Source: Acinetobacter pittii ATCC 19004 = CIP 70.29 (GTDB lineage: Bacteria > Pseudomonadota > Gammaproteobacteria > Pseudomonadales > Moraxellaceae). Taken from it: DNA of 64,000 nucleotides. The notes beneath the pieces are model-generated. The model ran no database searches. It worked only from the letters and a program-made list of their open reading frames with translations, and had not been told where the DNA came from. Location: assembly GCF_000369045.1 (NCBI RefSeq), contig NZ_KB849797.1:1-64000 (forward strand), in the 5' to 3' direction. This document shows positions 38,494 to 48,097 of the stretch, piece after piece; the first letter of the stretch is position 1; the number at the start of each line of letters is the position of its first letter. The position numbers and the translations under genes were made by a program.

Positions 38494-39303
38494 TTACAGC
38501 TCAACGTGGAAAGTATGTTCTTTGGCTGGAAATGACTGATCCTGCACGGCAGCATGAAAAGCTTTAAAAGCGTCTAGGATTGCTGTTTCTCCAGATTGTT
38601 CTTTCATAAAGTTACGGACAAAACGCGCAACTCGACCAAAAGTTAAACCAAGCATGTCCTGTACTACAAGTACCTGACCATCAGTCGCATTACCCGCACC
38701 AATACCAATCACAGGTGTATTTGGAAATAGTTCAGCAATTTCTTGTCCCAACTGAGCAGGAACACATTCAAGCAATAGAACTGCCGCACCTGCTTCAACC
38801 ACTGCCGTACAGTCAGCAATAAGTTGATCAGCTGCTTCACGTGTTTTAGCTTGTAATTTGTAACCACCAAATACGTGTACAGATTGAGGAGTTAAACCTA
38901 AATGTACACATACAGGTACACCATTACGTGTTAACACTTGTACAGTTTCACTTAGCCACGCGCCACCTTCGATTTTGATCATCTGAGCACCAGCTTGCAT
39001 AACTGTTCTTGCGTTTTGCAAAGCATCATTTAAGGTGGCATAACTCATAAATGGTAAGTCAGTCATAATCAAAGCATGCTGGTTACCGCGACGCACCGCC
39101 GCCGTATGATAAGCCATGTCCTCAACAGTTACAGGTAAAGTTGAGTCACGACCTTGAATTGCCATTCCAAGAGAATCACCAATTAAGATTGTATCAATTT
39201 CAGCAAGTTCCATTGCTTTTGCCATACTCGCATCGTAACAAGTTAGACAAGAGAACTTACGTCCTTCGGCTTTAAATTTTCTTAAGTCACTTAGACTAAT
39301 CAT
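38494..39303 (-). CDS. panB: Ketopantoate hydroxymethyltransferase
   Basis: PanB transfers a hydroxymethyl group from 5,10-methylene-THF to ketoisovalerate. The TIM-barrel enzyme (269 residues) shows LTCYDASMAKAME, the metal-binding GDSLGMAIQGRDSTLPVTV, VCVHLGLTPQSVHVFGGYK and the catalytic-region LLECVPAQL, with NTPVIGIGAGNATDGQVLV. It is followed by panC at 3 nt and preceded by folK at 45 nt, which groups two folate- and CoA-related pathways. Confidence 0.97.
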   Translation of the reverse strand: MISLSDLRKFKAEGRKFSCLTCYDASMAKAMELAEIDTILIGDSLGMAIQGRDSTLPVTVEDMAYHTAAVRRGNQHALIMTDLPFMSYATLNDALQNARTVMQAGAQMIKIEGGAWLSETVQVLTRNGVPVCVHLGLTPQSVHVFGGYKLQAKTREAADQLIADCTAVVEAGAAVLLLECVPAQLGQEIAELFPNTPVIGIGAGNATDGQVLVVQDMLGLTFGRVARFVRNFMKEQSGETAILDAFKAFHAAVQDQSFPAKEHTFHVEL

Positions 39304-39348
39304 GATGGTATCCTCTACAGGAGTTTGCAGAACGTAATAAGTCAGGCT

Positions 39349-39831
39349 CTAAGCCCAAGACTCATCAGCAAGTACAGTCAGCGTGGGCTGCTGTATGAGT
39401 TCTAAATTTTTAAGTGGCTGATCGTTAATATGTAAATCAGCGTCTAAATCTAATAAAGGAATTACAACGAAATCTCGCTCTAGAATTCCAATGTGTGGCA
39501 CAGTTAAGCGCTCATTTTGAATTTTTTTATCACCATATATAAGCAAATCCAGATCTAAGGTACGCTCTCCCCAACGACGAAGGCGTACACGACCAGCTTC
39601 TTGCTCAAATCGTTGTAACTGGTCTAACAAATCTAAAGGCGTGAGATCGGTATTTAGCTCTGCAACTGCATTTAAATAATTTGGTTGATCTTGAGGCCCC
39701 ATAGGTGGACTTTGATAAAGTTTAGAAACTTTCACTCCACCTAAAGTTTTAAGCTTAGCAATGGCTTCAGATAAGATTTGGCGTGAATCACCCAAATTAC
39801 TTCCTAAACCAATATACGTCTTCGTTGTCAT
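39349..39831 (-). CDS. folK: HPPK, 2-amino-4-hydroxy-6-hydroxymethyldihydropteridine pyrophosphokinase
   Basis: FolK of 160 residues (E. coli 159) transfers pyrophosphate to the pterin in folate synthesis. Signature stretches are YIGLGSNLGDSRQILSEA, YLNAVAELNTDLTPLDLLD and RWGERTLDLDLLIYGD, which carries the metal-binding aspartates. Its ATG overlaps the pcnB TGA by 4 nt, the same pcnB-folK coupling as in E. coli. Confidence 0.96.
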   Translation of the reverse strand: MTTKTYIGLGSNLGDSRQILSEAIAKLKTLGGVKVSKLYQSPPMGPQDQPNYLNAVAELNTDLTPLDLLDQLQRFEQEAGRVRLRRWGERTLDLDLLIYGDKKIQNERLTVPHIGILERDFVVIPLLDLDADLHINDQPLKNLELIQQPTLTVLADESWA

Positions 39832-41291
39832 TGCGTTGGCCCAAAAATAACTTGGCTTAAATCGCGTTGTACACGCTTACGCTTCAAAATCGGATGGTCG
39901 CTCATCACTCCAGCTTCTGAAGCAGAGGCTTTTTCAACGAAACGACCCATCGATTGTTCTTGTCGAGCACGTTCTTTTTTCCCACGACGGCTGCGTGGTT
40001 CAGGAATATCAACCAAAGGTTCGATTTCCGTCTCAACTTTATTGTTTTCAACAGGTTCAGCAACGGCTTTACGACGGTTTCTAGCTTTCAGACGATTGTA
40101 CTGGCTAATTGCAGCTTCTTTTTCGTCATTCGACATTTCTTGGTACGCTTCCCACCAGCTTCCCATTCCCTGTGTTGTGTCATCACCTGACTTTTCACGA
40201 AGTAACAAGAAGTCAAAACCTGCACGGAAACGCGCATGTCCAGCCAATGCTTCAATTTGCTGTGGTTTCGGATTAAGCAAACGGGTCTGCATTTCCCAAA
40301 CTTCACGAATAAAAGTTTCTGCAAAACGAGGAATCACAGTGCGGGTTGCCTGACGTTTTAAGACATCTAAACCAGCTTGTGCACGTGCTTCAGCTGGTAC
40401 CACACCTTTAGATAAATAAAATTCACAACGCTCTAAAAATGGTTGCCACAATAAGACTGCATAGAAAAATGCAGGGTTAATTGTTTTACCCACTTGAATA
40501 CGCTGATCTGTATTCTTTGCTGCTCTTAAAATAAATGGAGTGAGGTTAGGCTGAATATCGGCAAAGAGTTGTTTCCAAACACCAAACTCAATCAACATTG
40601 GCAAAACACGCGCCAAATGTCCCATTGTAAAAAGCTTCTGCGATTCATCATATAAACGATGCGGAGAGACGTCACGCAATAGTTGCGTCATCTCTGCATC
40701 AAATATATCGAGAATATCTGAATCAATTTTAAAATTTAACTTCGCTGCAAAACGTAAAGTCCGCAGCATACGCACAGGGTCTTCTTCGAAGCGCTGTGCC
40801 GGATCGCCCAATAAACGTAGAGCTTTATTTTTTACATCGTCAATTGCTTTGCAGAAATCAAGCACAATACTCTTACGCGGTTGGTAATATAGCGTATTGA
40901 TTGAAAAGTCACGGCGAGCAAAGTCTTGTTCGATGGTTCCCCAGTTATTGTCACGTAAAATCATGCCTGAAGCACTAGTGACTGCTTTTTTTGGAGGAGC
41001 ACGGAAAGTTGCAACTTCAATAAGCTCACGCCCTGAATAGACATGTGCTAATTCAAATCGACGGCCAATGATTCGACAACGTCGACCAAAAACTTCTTTA
41101 ATCTGGGAAGGTGTTGCATTAGTGACTGCATCGAAATCTTTAGGATTAAGCCCTAGCATTAAATCACGGACACCACCCCCAACAATATAAGCTTCATAGC
41201 CAGCTTTAGTCAGGCTATCGATCACATCTAAAATCGAAGAAGGAAGTTGGGCTGTGGACAAACCACATTTTGACGCTCGCAAGGTTTGCAA
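39828..41291 (-). CDS. pcnB: Poly(A) polymerase I
   Basis: A class II nucleotidyltransferase of 487 residues that adds 3' poly(A) tails and promotes RNA decay. The head domain has YIVGGGVRDLMLGLNPKDFD with the catalytic Asp pair, and RRFELAHVYSGRELIEVATF; the body follows, and the C-terminal 80 residues are very basic (RSRRGKKERARQ, LKRKRVQRDLSQVI), typical of PcnB rather than CCA enzymes. The start is a TTG at 41291, preceded by TAGGAG at about 10 nt; no ATG is available nearby. Confidence 0.93.
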   Translation of the reverse strand: MQTLRASKCGLSTAQLPSSILDVIDSLTKAGYEAYIVGGGVRDLMLGLNPKDFDAVTNATPSQIKEVFGRRCRIIGRRFELAHVYSGRELIEVATFRAPPKKAVTSASGMILRDNNWGTIEQDFARRDFSINTLYYQPRKSIVLDFCKAIDDVKNKALRLLGDPAQRFEEDPVRMLRTLRFAAKLNFKIDSDILDIFDAEMTQLLRDVSPHRLYDESQKLFTMGHLARVLPMLIEFGVWKQLFADIQPNLTPFILRAAKNTDQRIQVGKTINPAFFYAVLLWQPFLERCEFYLSKGVVPAEARAQAGLDVLKRQATRTVIPRFAETFIREVWEMQTRLLNPKPQQIEALAGHARFRAGFDFLLLREKSGDDTTQGMGSWWEAYQEMSNDEKEAAISQYNRLKARNRRKAVAEPVENNKVETEIEPLVDIPEPRSRRGKKERARQEQSMGRFVEKASASEAGVMSDHPILKRKRVQRDLSQVIFGPTQ

Positions 41292-41416
41292 AAGACGCTG
41301 TCTCCTACGTCAGGACGTAAATAACAAGTTGTCGCTAATCATAGCTCTAACGCACACAAAGGGCAATTTGATTCTCTGTAGTTTGCACATGAAATGATAA
41401 TTGACAGACAGATGAT

Positions 41417-41821
41417 TTATAAAGTCAAACGCATTTTATTCTTTTCAAAAATGGCTGGACCAATGCCCTTTACGTTTTTAAATTCATCAATATTTTTAAA
41501 GCCACCATTCTTTTGACGGTATTCCACAATTGCCTGAGCCTTTTTCTCACCAATACCTTTTAGCTTTTGGAGCTCATCAATATTGGCTTGATTCAAGTGT
41601 ATTTGCCCTGACAAATCAGTCATAACTGAACTTTTTGGACTGTTAGAATGAGAGGAGTGCTGCATGCTCAACTTCTGATCATACCTCTGCTGTTTAGCCT
41701 TCCACTCCTTAAAATTTTGATCAAAAGATTGAGCCTGAACTGACGTTGATGAGATCAGGCTCCAAAATAAAATAATGAAAATATTGTGCTTATTCTTCCA
41801 AAGATTCATGCTGAGCTGCAT
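41417..41821 (-). CDS. comEA: ComEA-like helix-hairpin-helix DNA-binding protein
   Basis: A small exported protein: signal peptide (FIILFWSLISSTSVQAQ), a linker of about 50 residues rich in Gln, Ser and Lys, then a ComEA helix-hairpin-helix domain (about 73-134; LNQANIDELQKLKGIGEKKA and FKNVKGIGPAIFEKNK). ComEA binds incoming DNA in the periplasm during natural transformation, a well-known Acinetobacter trait. The 134-residue ORF start overlaps mazG by 32 nt; an ATG at 41809 is the alternative and leaves a better signal peptide. Confidence 0.87.
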   Translation of the reverse strand: MQLSMNLWKNKHNIFIILFWSLISSTSVQAQSFDQNFKEWKAKQQRYDQKLSMQHSSHSNSPKSSVMTDLSGQIHLNQANIDELQKLKGIGEKKAQAIVEYRQKNGGFKNIDEFKNVKGIGPAIFEKNKMRLTL

Positions 41822-42596
41822 GTGTTTTTTCCCCTAACTTTAACTGCCGCTTTGCCTGATTCCACAATTCATCCATTTCAGACAAGGTCATGTCCTCTAA
41901 TGTTCTTTGCTGTTTTTGCGCTTGATCTTCAATAAAAGCAAAACGGCTTCTAAATTTATGTATTGTCGATAAAAGTGATGTTTCACTTGAAACCGCAAGT
42001 TTACGTCCAACATTGACTAATGAAAACAGGCAATCTCCAAATTCGTCTTGAATTTCATCAATATTTTGATTTTTTAGGGCTTGCTTAAACTCATCCAACT
42101 CTTCTTCTAGTTTTTCATAAGCATCTTCTACCGTTTCGAAATCAAACCCAACCTTAGCTACATTTGCTTGAATTTCTTGTGCTTGCAACAGGGCTGGCCC
42201 ATGCTTTATTTCATCTAATCTTGATTGCGGCTTGCCTTGTTTTTCTTGTTGTTTAATTTGTTTCCAAAGCTCACTTACTTGTTCTGGGCTTAAATTATTA
42301 AATTGATCTGCCTGAAAAACATGTGGATGGCGGCGTATTAACTTTTCACTTATTGCCTCAACAACATCTTGAAAGTTAAAAGCGCCTTGCTCACTAAACA
42401 TTTGTGATTGAAACACAACTTGTAATAACAAATCGCCTAGTTCATTTCTAATTTCATTAATATCGCCATGGCGGATGGCCGCCTCGACTTCATATGCTTC
42501 TTCAATCGCATATTTAGTCAGTGACATTGGGGTTTGTTGTTGATCCCACGGACATTTTTCACGTAACTCTTGCATGATTTTAAGCAATTTATCCAT
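41790..42596 (-). CDS. mazG: MazG nucleoside triphosphate pyrophosphohydrolase
   Basis: A 268-residue MazG (E. coli 263) with two tandem MazG repeats that hydrolyse NTPs to NMPs. Repeat 1 has LREKCPWDQQQTPMSL, then EEAYEVEAAI and ELGDLLLQVVFQSQM; repeat 2 has EKLEEELDEFKQAL and EFGDCLFSLVNVGRK, with the EExxE/ExxD metal ligands. The ATG at 42596 is preceded by GAGGG, so the longer TTG start is rejected. In E. coli mazG lies beside relA and the mazEF toxin-antitoxin; here relA is about 1 kb away and no mazEF is seen. Confidence 0.93.
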   Translation of the reverse strand: MDKLLKIMQELREKCPWDQQQTPMSLTKYAIEEAYEVEAAIRHGDINEIRNELGDLLLQVVFQSQMFSEQGAFNFQDVVEAISEKLIRRHPHVFQADQFNNLSPEQVSELWKQIKQQEKQGKPQSRLDEIKHGPALLQAQEIQANVAKVGFDFETVEDAYEKLEEELDEFKQALKNQNIDEIQDEFGDCLFSLVNVGRKLAVSSETSLLSTIHKFRSRFAFIEDQAQKQQRTLEDMTLSEMDELWNQAKRQLKLGEKTHAAQHESLEE

Positions 42597-42708
42597 GGTA
42601 ACCCTCAAGTTTAAAAAGTCGGTCAGTCAAACTAAGATTTTAATTTGTTATGATCAAAATCAAAGCGATTAAATCAGTCGCACTATTGTACTGACAAAGA
42701 GAAAAAAG

Positions 42709-43482
42709 ATGAGATACAGTATTCTGATTAGTGGTGCCGCTCAAGGTATTGGGGCTGAAATTGCACGCGTATTCTACAAACAAGGATATAAAGTAGGCAT
42801 TTATGATATTAATGAATCGCTTGCTCAGGAACTAGCAAATGACTTAGGGCCAAATGCCCGTGCCGGCTATCTAGATGTAAGTGATTACAGCCAGTGGCAA
42901 CACATATTAAAAGAATTTACCGAATGGGCTGGTGAACTTAATATTTTGGTAAATAATGCAGGTATTTTATATTCTGGCGCGTTTGAAACGACTGATATTA
43001 AAGCTCACCAAAGAACAATAAATATTAATGTAAACGGTGTAATCAATGGCTGTCACGCTGCTCTATCCTATTTAAAGCAAGCGTCTTTTGCACGTGTTAT
43101 CAACCTCTCTTCAGCTTCTGCAATTTATGGTCAAGCTGATTTGATTTCTTATTCTGCTAGTAAATTTGCAGTTCGCGGAATTACTGAGGGTTTAGATGTG
43201 GAATGGAAAAAATATGGTATTCGTGTCTTAGATGTGATGCCGCTATTTGTGCAAACTGCAATGGTTAACAATATGGATGCAGGTACAATTCAAAATATGG
43301 GGATAGATTTAACCCCAAATGATATTGCTCAGCAGGTGCTTACGCTTGTAGAGAAAAAGGCTCATTTTTGGACGCCTACTCACACTCCAGTGGGTATAAA
43401 AACCAAACTACTTTATCAACTATCAACGTTGAGCCCTCAGTTTCTAAATCGACTCACCAATATTTATTTATCTAGAAAGTAA
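42709..43482 (+). CDS. Short-chain dehydrogenase/reductase
   Basis: A 257-residue classical SDR with the NAD(P) motif SGAAQGIGAEIARVF, NNAG at about residue 83, the catalytic serine in NLSSASAIYG and the YSASKFAV motif. The C-terminal region carries hydrophobic residues for an unknown substrate. The gene sits alone on the plus strand between divergent mazG and convergent relA, so the context gives no help with function. Confidence 0.9.
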   Translation: MRYSILISGAAQGIGAEIARVFYKQGYKVGIYDINESLAQELANDLGPNARAGYLDVSDYSQWQHILKEFTEWAGELNILVNNAGILYSGAFETTDIKAHQRTININVNGVINGCHAALSYLKQASFARVINLSSASAIYGQADLISYSASKFAVRGITEGLDVEWKKYGIRVLDVMPLFVQTAMVNNMDAGTIQNMGIDLTPNDIAQQVLTLVEKKAHFWTPTHTPVGIKTKLLYQLSTLSPQFLNRLTNIYLSRK

Positions 43483-43490
43483 TTTGCAAT

Positions 43491-43518
43491 AAAAAGGCTG
43501 TCATTTGACAGCCTTTTT
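43491..43518. terminator. Bidirectional terminator between SDR and relA
   Basis: A stem AAAAAGGCTGTCA / TGACAGCCTTTTT (43491-43517) with a minimal loop, giving T-tracts in both directions. Confidence 0.87.
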
Positions 43519-43528
43519 ACTTAATTTA

Positions 43529-45835
43529 TTAAACGCCTTGAATCATGCGTCGCGCACTAATGATTCCAGGTTGCTGCTCTAGGCGAGCCAATAAACGAGA
43601 AAGCTGCGCTAAACCTTTAACCTCAATGAGCAACTTCATATTAGCAATACCATCTGCCTCAGAAATTGTATTAACCTGACGAATATTGATTTGGTCAGAG
43701 AAAATCACTTGAGTTAAGTCTTTAAGAAGACCACGACGATCATAAGCTTCCACCACAATCTGAACGCTTTGACCCCGTGTTGGCTGCATTTCCCAATCAG
43801 CTTCAACAGCACGCTCTGGCTCTTGCTTAATCATCCGCTGATAGTCAGAACAAATGACTTTATGGATGCTGACACCACGGTTCAAAGTAATATATCCAGC
43901 GATTGATTCACCATGTACCGGCTGACAGCACTGAGCGATGTGCAGCTCTACATTATCTAAACCATCAATTAAAATGCCATGTGCTGATAGCGTATGGCTA
44001 GCACGCGGATTTAACGTTGGTTTAAGTACTAGTTCAGGCTCATCCTGATCTAGATGCATTTGGCGGTTCACCTGATTAATCAGGGCATGTAAGCTAATAT
44101 CGCCACTGACCAAATTCACCAAAATGTCGTCGCCGGTCTTCACATTAAAATGTGATGAATAATCGTTTAGGTCGATACTTTTTGGGTGAATCGCAAGACG
44201 AGCCAACTCTTTATTAAGCAGTTCTCGGCCTACTTCAAGATTCTTACTACGGTCTTGTTGTCTAAACCAATGACGCAACTTGTCACGTGCACGAGAGGTT
44301 TTGATATAACCCAGAGAGTTCACCAACCAGTCACGGTTTGGTTCACGATCTTTTTTAGTTAAAATTTCAACCTGCTCACCCGTTTTTAAAGTATAGGTCA
44401 GTGGCACATAACGCTGGTTGACCCGCGCTGCATAACACTTATTCCCTACTTCTGTATGCACATGATAGGCAAAATCTAAAACTGTTGAGCCACGCGGCAA
44501 TTCCTTAATATCACCATCACGACTGAAAACATAAATCTTCTCAAAGCCTTCAAAGTCTTGTAACTGTTCAAAGCCTTCTGTTTCATCTTCGTTTTGATGT
44601 ACCGTCGTTTCATTACGCTCTTGATAATGTTCTAAAACGGCACGTAATGAATGCAAACGATGGTTAAAAGAATGGTCGGTATTCTTTGAACCTTCTTTAT
44701 AGTTAAAGTGTGAACATACGCCTAACTCTGCTTCATCATGCATCTCGTGAGTACGAATTTGCACTTCAAGAGATTTGTTTTCAGCAATTACAGCCGTATG
44801 CAAAGAACGATAACCATTGGCTTTCGGGTTTGTAATATAGTCATCAAACTGATGCGGAATATGACGCCAGATTTGATGTACGATACCTAAAGAGTGATAG
44901 CATTCTGGCACACTATTGACCAACACACGCAAAGCACGAATGTCATAAAGTTGGTCGAAGCTCAGGTTTTTGCTCTTCATTTTTCGATAAATCGAATAAA
45001 TGTGTTTTGCACGACCTGTAATTTCAGCTTCAATACCGTAAGACGCTAACTCATTTTTCAAACGGTCAATGACGAACTGAATATAATGCTCACGCTCTAA
45101 ACGCTTTTCGTTGAGTAATGAAGCAATCTCTTTATAGCGATCTGGAGCCAAATAGCGAAATGCTAGATCTTCGAGCTCCCATTTAAGCTGAGCAATACCA
45201 AGTCGATGTGCCAACGGCGAATAAATAGTAAGAATTTCACGCGCTACACGTTCTTGGCGTTCACGAGAGGAATTTGCAAGCTCTCGCAAAGAATAAGTAC
45301 GTTCAGCAAGTTTAATTAAAACAACACGAACATCTTCTGTCACCGAAATCAGCATTTTATAAATGCCGCTTAGATGTTCTCGTTGATTATTATTAAAGTG
45401 ATCTTCTAACCGTTTATTTTTCTCAATAAGTTCTGAGAGTTTACCCATTGCCAAAGTACCTTTGACAAGGTTGTAAACTTGCTCCCCGAATTTCTGTTTT
45501 ACTTCTTCTATATCGGTAATGCCTTCACGTACACTACGATAAAGCATTGCTGCTGATAAAGTATCTTCATCTACATGGAGATGTGCCAGAATGTCGGCCA
45601 TTCCAACGCCTGTAGCAAAAGTATTGGAACGATGATTAACCGTTGAATCTAACTCTTTTTGCAGGGTTAAATGAGCGACTTTTTCAAGTTGTTCAAGCTC
45701 CGCCCCATCTAATATTTCACGCACCCGATCCAACCATGAGGCTAAACCGATTTGCGTTTCGGCGGCATGCTCTACAGTCGTTTCCTCTGACAACTCGGTT
45801 AGTTGTTCAGGTAACTGTTCACGTACTGTGACCAT
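43529..45835 (-). CDS. relA: RelA, ribosome-associated (p)ppGpp synthetase
   Basis: A 768-residue long RSH protein. The N-terminal hydrolase-like region has lost the HD pair (FATGVGMADILAHL replaces HxxxHD), so it is a synthetase-only RelA, not SpoT. The synthetase domain (about 240-370) contains RAKHIYSIYRKMKSKNL and YDIRALRVLV, and the GYRSLHTAV region. Then come TGS (IYVFSRDGDIKELPRGSTV), the zinc-finger/CC region (IAQCCQPVHGESIAGY) and a C-terminal ACT domain (DRRGLLKDLTQVIFSDQINI). GAGGAG precedes the ATG. It responds to uncharged tRNA on the ribosome. Confidence 0.94.
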   Translation of the reverse strand: MVTVREQLPEQLTELSEETTVEHAAETQIGLASWLDRVREILDGAELEQLEKVAHLTLQKELDSTVNHRSNTFATGVGMADILAHLHVDEDTLSAAMLYRSVREGITDIEEVKQKFGEQVYNLVKGTLAMGKLSELIEKNKRLEDHFNNNQREHLSGIYKMLISVTEDVRVVLIKLAERTYSLRELANSSRERQERVAREILTIYSPLAHRLGIAQLKWELEDLAFRYLAPDRYKEIASLLNEKRLEREHYIQFVIDRLKNELASYGIEAEITGRAKHIYSIYRKMKSKNLSFDQLYDIRALRVLVNSVPECYHSLGIVHQIWRHIPHQFDDYITNPKANGYRSLHTAVIAENKSLEVQIRTHEMHDEAELGVCSHFNYKEGSKNTDHSFNHRLHSLRAVLEHYQERNETTVHQNEDETEGFEQLQDFEGFEKIYVFSRDGDIKELPRGSTVLDFAYHVHTEVGNKCYAARVNQRYVPLTYTLKTGEQVEILTKKDREPNRDWLVNSLGYIKTSRARDKLRHWFRQQDRSKNLEVGRELLNKELARLAIHPKSIDLNDYSSHFNVKTGDDILVNLVSGDISLHALINQVNRQMHLDQDEPELVLKPTLNPRASHTLSAHGILIDGLDNVELHIAQCCQPVHGESIAGYITLNRGVSIHKVICSDYQRMIKQEPERAVEADWEMQPTRGQSVQIVVEAYDRRGLLKDLTQVIFSDQINIRQVNTISEADGIANMKLLIEVKGLAQLSRLLARLEQQPGIISARRMIQGV

Positions 45836-45865
45836 ACCATTCTCCTCAATATGTAACTCATGTTT

Positions 45866-47257
45866 TTAATCGTTTATCTCTTGAATTTTTTCAAATAGTG
45901 CAATGGATTCAACATGTTCGGTATGCGTAAACATGTCCATCACTGCTGCTTTTTTTAACTGGTAACCATATTGGACCAAAACACCCGCATCCCTTGCCAG
46001 TGTAGCTGGATTACATGATACATAAACGATTCTTTTTGCTCCAAAATTTGATACATACTGCATAATTTCATATGCACCAGCACGAGGAGGATCAATCAAT
46101 AATGCATCAAATTCTTGATTTGCCCAAGAATGATGCGAAAAATCTTTTGTTAAATCTTGTGAAAAGAAGGTTGCTTGCACCAAACTATTGCATTCCGCAT
46201 TAGCTGTTGCTCGCTGCACCATTTCTTCACTCCCTTCAACACCGACAACCTGACCACTCTCACCAACACATCGTGCTAACGGGAGTGAGAAATTGCCCAA
46301 ACCGCAAAATAGATCAAGTACCTTTTCACCTGGTTGCAATTGAAGCAATTCACATGCCAATTGAACCATCTGTTCATTTACTGTGGCATTGACCTGAGTA
46401 AAATCCAATGGCGAAAAAGCAAAATTTACATTAAACCTTTCTAAGGCATAATGTAAACGTAAAGCACCTTGTTCATCATCAATACGATGAATGCTTTCAG
46501 GACCTTTAGGTTGCAAATACAAATGCCACCCTTTGTGTAACGCAAATTGCTTTAATTGGTTGACATCAGAATTGTTTAATTTTTCTACATGACGAACCAA
46601 TAAAGAAATTTCATTATCACCTTTTGCTAATTCTACATGACCAATGTGCGCTTTGCCTTTTAGACTTTGGAGTAAAGTGCGTAACTCAGGCAGACTATTT
46701 GATAAGTTTTTATCCAAAACACTACAGCTATGGATCGAAGTTAAACGATTACTATGATGTTCGCGAAAACCCATGATTAAGCGATCTGGTTTTGGCAAAT
46801 AGCGCACGCCTATTCGAGCACGACGACGATAATCACTTTGTAAAGATCGAATCGGTTCTAGCCACTGTTCAGGTTGAATACCTGCAAAATGCTGTAAATG
46901 TGACTGGAGTACATTTTGTTTTAAACGGATTTGTTCATTAGGGTGAATATGCTGCATGCTACAACCCCCACAGATACCATAATGAGGACAAATTGCCTCT
47001 ATACGATGTGCTGAAGGTTCTCCTAACAACTGCAACATTTCAGCTTCTTCAAGACGCTTCGCTTGATGGGTAATCCGAGCTTTTACAGTTTCTCCTGGCA
47101 ATGCATAACGAATAAAAACTTTTTTGCCATGCTTATCTGCAGGGTGCTCAGGATGAGAACCATAATGCGCAATTCCACGCCCCTCATGAGAAAGTGTTTC
47201 AACCTGAAAAATATATTCAGGTTGTTGAAGGTTGCGAGATTTGGCTTGTTGTTTCAA
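45866..47257 (-). CDS. rlmD: 23S rRNA (uracil-1939) 5-methyltransferase
   Basis: A 463-residue TrmA-family enzyme: N-terminal TRAM domain (about 15-70), iron-sulfur cysteines ([17 protein letters not shown]), SAM-binding domain ([17 protein letters not shown]) and the catalytic motifs [11 protein letters not shown] and [12 protein letters not shown], with the nucleophilic cysteine. RlmD methylates U1939 of 23S rRNA. The start is a TTG at 47257 with AGG upstream; no ATG is available near the expected N-terminus. It lies 30 bp downstream of relA's upstream end on the same strand, the conserved rlmD-relA order. Confidence 0.92.
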   Translation of the reverse strand: MKQQAKSRNLQQPEYIFQVETLSHEGRGIAHYGSHPEHPADKHGKKVFIRYALPGETVKARITHQAKRLEEAEMLQLLGEPSAHRIEAICPHYGICGGCSMQHIHPNEQIRLKQNVLQSHLQHFAGIQPEQWLEPIRSLQSDYRRRARIGVRYLPKPDRLIMGFREHHSNRLTSIHSCSVLDKNLSNSLPELRTLLQSLKGKAHIGHVELAKGDNEISLLVRHVEKLNNSDVNQLKQFALHKGWHLYLQPKGPESIHRIDDEQGALRLHYALERFNVNFAFSPLDFTQVNATVNEQMVQLACELLQLQPGEKVLDLFCGLGNFSLPLARCVGESGQVVGVEGSEEMVQRATANAECNSLVQATFFSQDLTKDFSHHSWANQEFDALLIDPPRAGAYEIMQYVSNFGAKRIVYVSCNPATLARDAGVLVQYGYQLKKAAVMDMFTHTEHVESIALFEKIQEIND

Positions 47258-47266
47258 AGAATGAAC

Positions 47267-48085
47267 CTAAAAATCTGAAGAATTAAAATAGTGAGAAGTA
47301 AATTCAGTATGTTTCGAAGTACGTTCCCATACTTCAAGGAAATCGGCTTGCTGTGGTATAGTCTGTAAATATTCAATACTCGAACTGATCCAATGGTTAT
47401 GCTCATCTGCATTTAATTGGCCTTTTAGTACTAACCAACGCAAATAAATAAACCATGTATTGAGCACATCCCCTTCACAATAGCTCGTCAATTTTAACCA
47501 CTGTTGATTACGAACATATTCAGGCACATGATAACCCGATTCGCCACGCTTACCCGGCAAACCTAAAATACAGGCAATATCATCAAGCTTTTGAAAATTA
47601 CGACCATTAAACATTGCCATCACATCCATTAAATCTATATGGCGATGGTGATAACGGTTTTGGTAATTATTAAAACGCTTTTGGCTATCAATCTCACCTT
47701 GATCAAACAGACCAGGTGCAGAGAGCCCATGATACATAGCGCGAAATAGGATAACTGGTAAATCAAATTGCGAACCATTCCAACTTACTAGAGTCGGATG
47801 GCGCTTATCAAAAATAGATAGAAATTTCTGTAAAATTTCGGCTTCAGAATATTGTTCTCGACTAAAAGAAAATAATCTAAAACCAGACTCATCCACCCAT
47901 AAGCCAGAAATACAAACAATTTCATGTAAAGGCAAACGCTGAAAATCCATACCAGATTCTTGGCGACGGATTTTCGTCAATGCTTGCTCTACATCGGCCT
48001 CAGGTAAATCAAGATGATATAAATGCGCACCCGCTTTTAAATCAGTTAAAGTTTCAATATCAAAAACTAAGGTAGGGAAACGCAT
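47267..48085 (-). CDS. Predicted 3'-5' exonuclease of the PolB-exonuclease-like family
   Basis: A 272-residue DEDD-type nuclease resembling the proofreading domain of family B polymerases (DNA_pol_B_exo2, PF10108 from memory). The catalytic motifs are LVFDIETLTD (Exo I), VSWNGSQFDLPVI (Exo II) and YCEGDVLNTWFIYL (Exo III). No polymerase domain follows. The ATG at 48085 is preferred over a TTG at 48097. It lies 9 bp before rlmD and 12 bp after cysM, so probably part of a cysM-exonuclease-rlmD-relA run. Its biological substrate is unknown. Confidence 0.88.
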   Translation of the reverse strand: MRFPTLVFDIETLTDLKAGAHLYHLDLPEADVEQALTKIRRQESGMDFQRLPLHEIVCISGLWVDESGFRLFSFSREQYSEAEILQKFLSIFDKRHPTLVSWNGSQFDLPVILFRAMYHGLSAPGLFDQGEIDSQKRFNNYQNRYHHRHIDLMDVMAMFNGRNFQKLDDIACILGLPGKRGESGYHVPEYVRNQQWLKLTSYCEGDVLNTWFIYLRWLVLKGQLNADEHNHWISSSIEYLQTIPQQADFLEVWERTSKHTEFTSHYFNSSDF

Positions 48086-48097
48086 TATTTCTCTCAA

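Noticed and set aside
41790..45835. mazEF toxin-antitoxin between mazG and relA, as in E. coli
   Set aside because: The interval holds only an SDR gene on the opposite strand and a terminator; no small paired genes are present.
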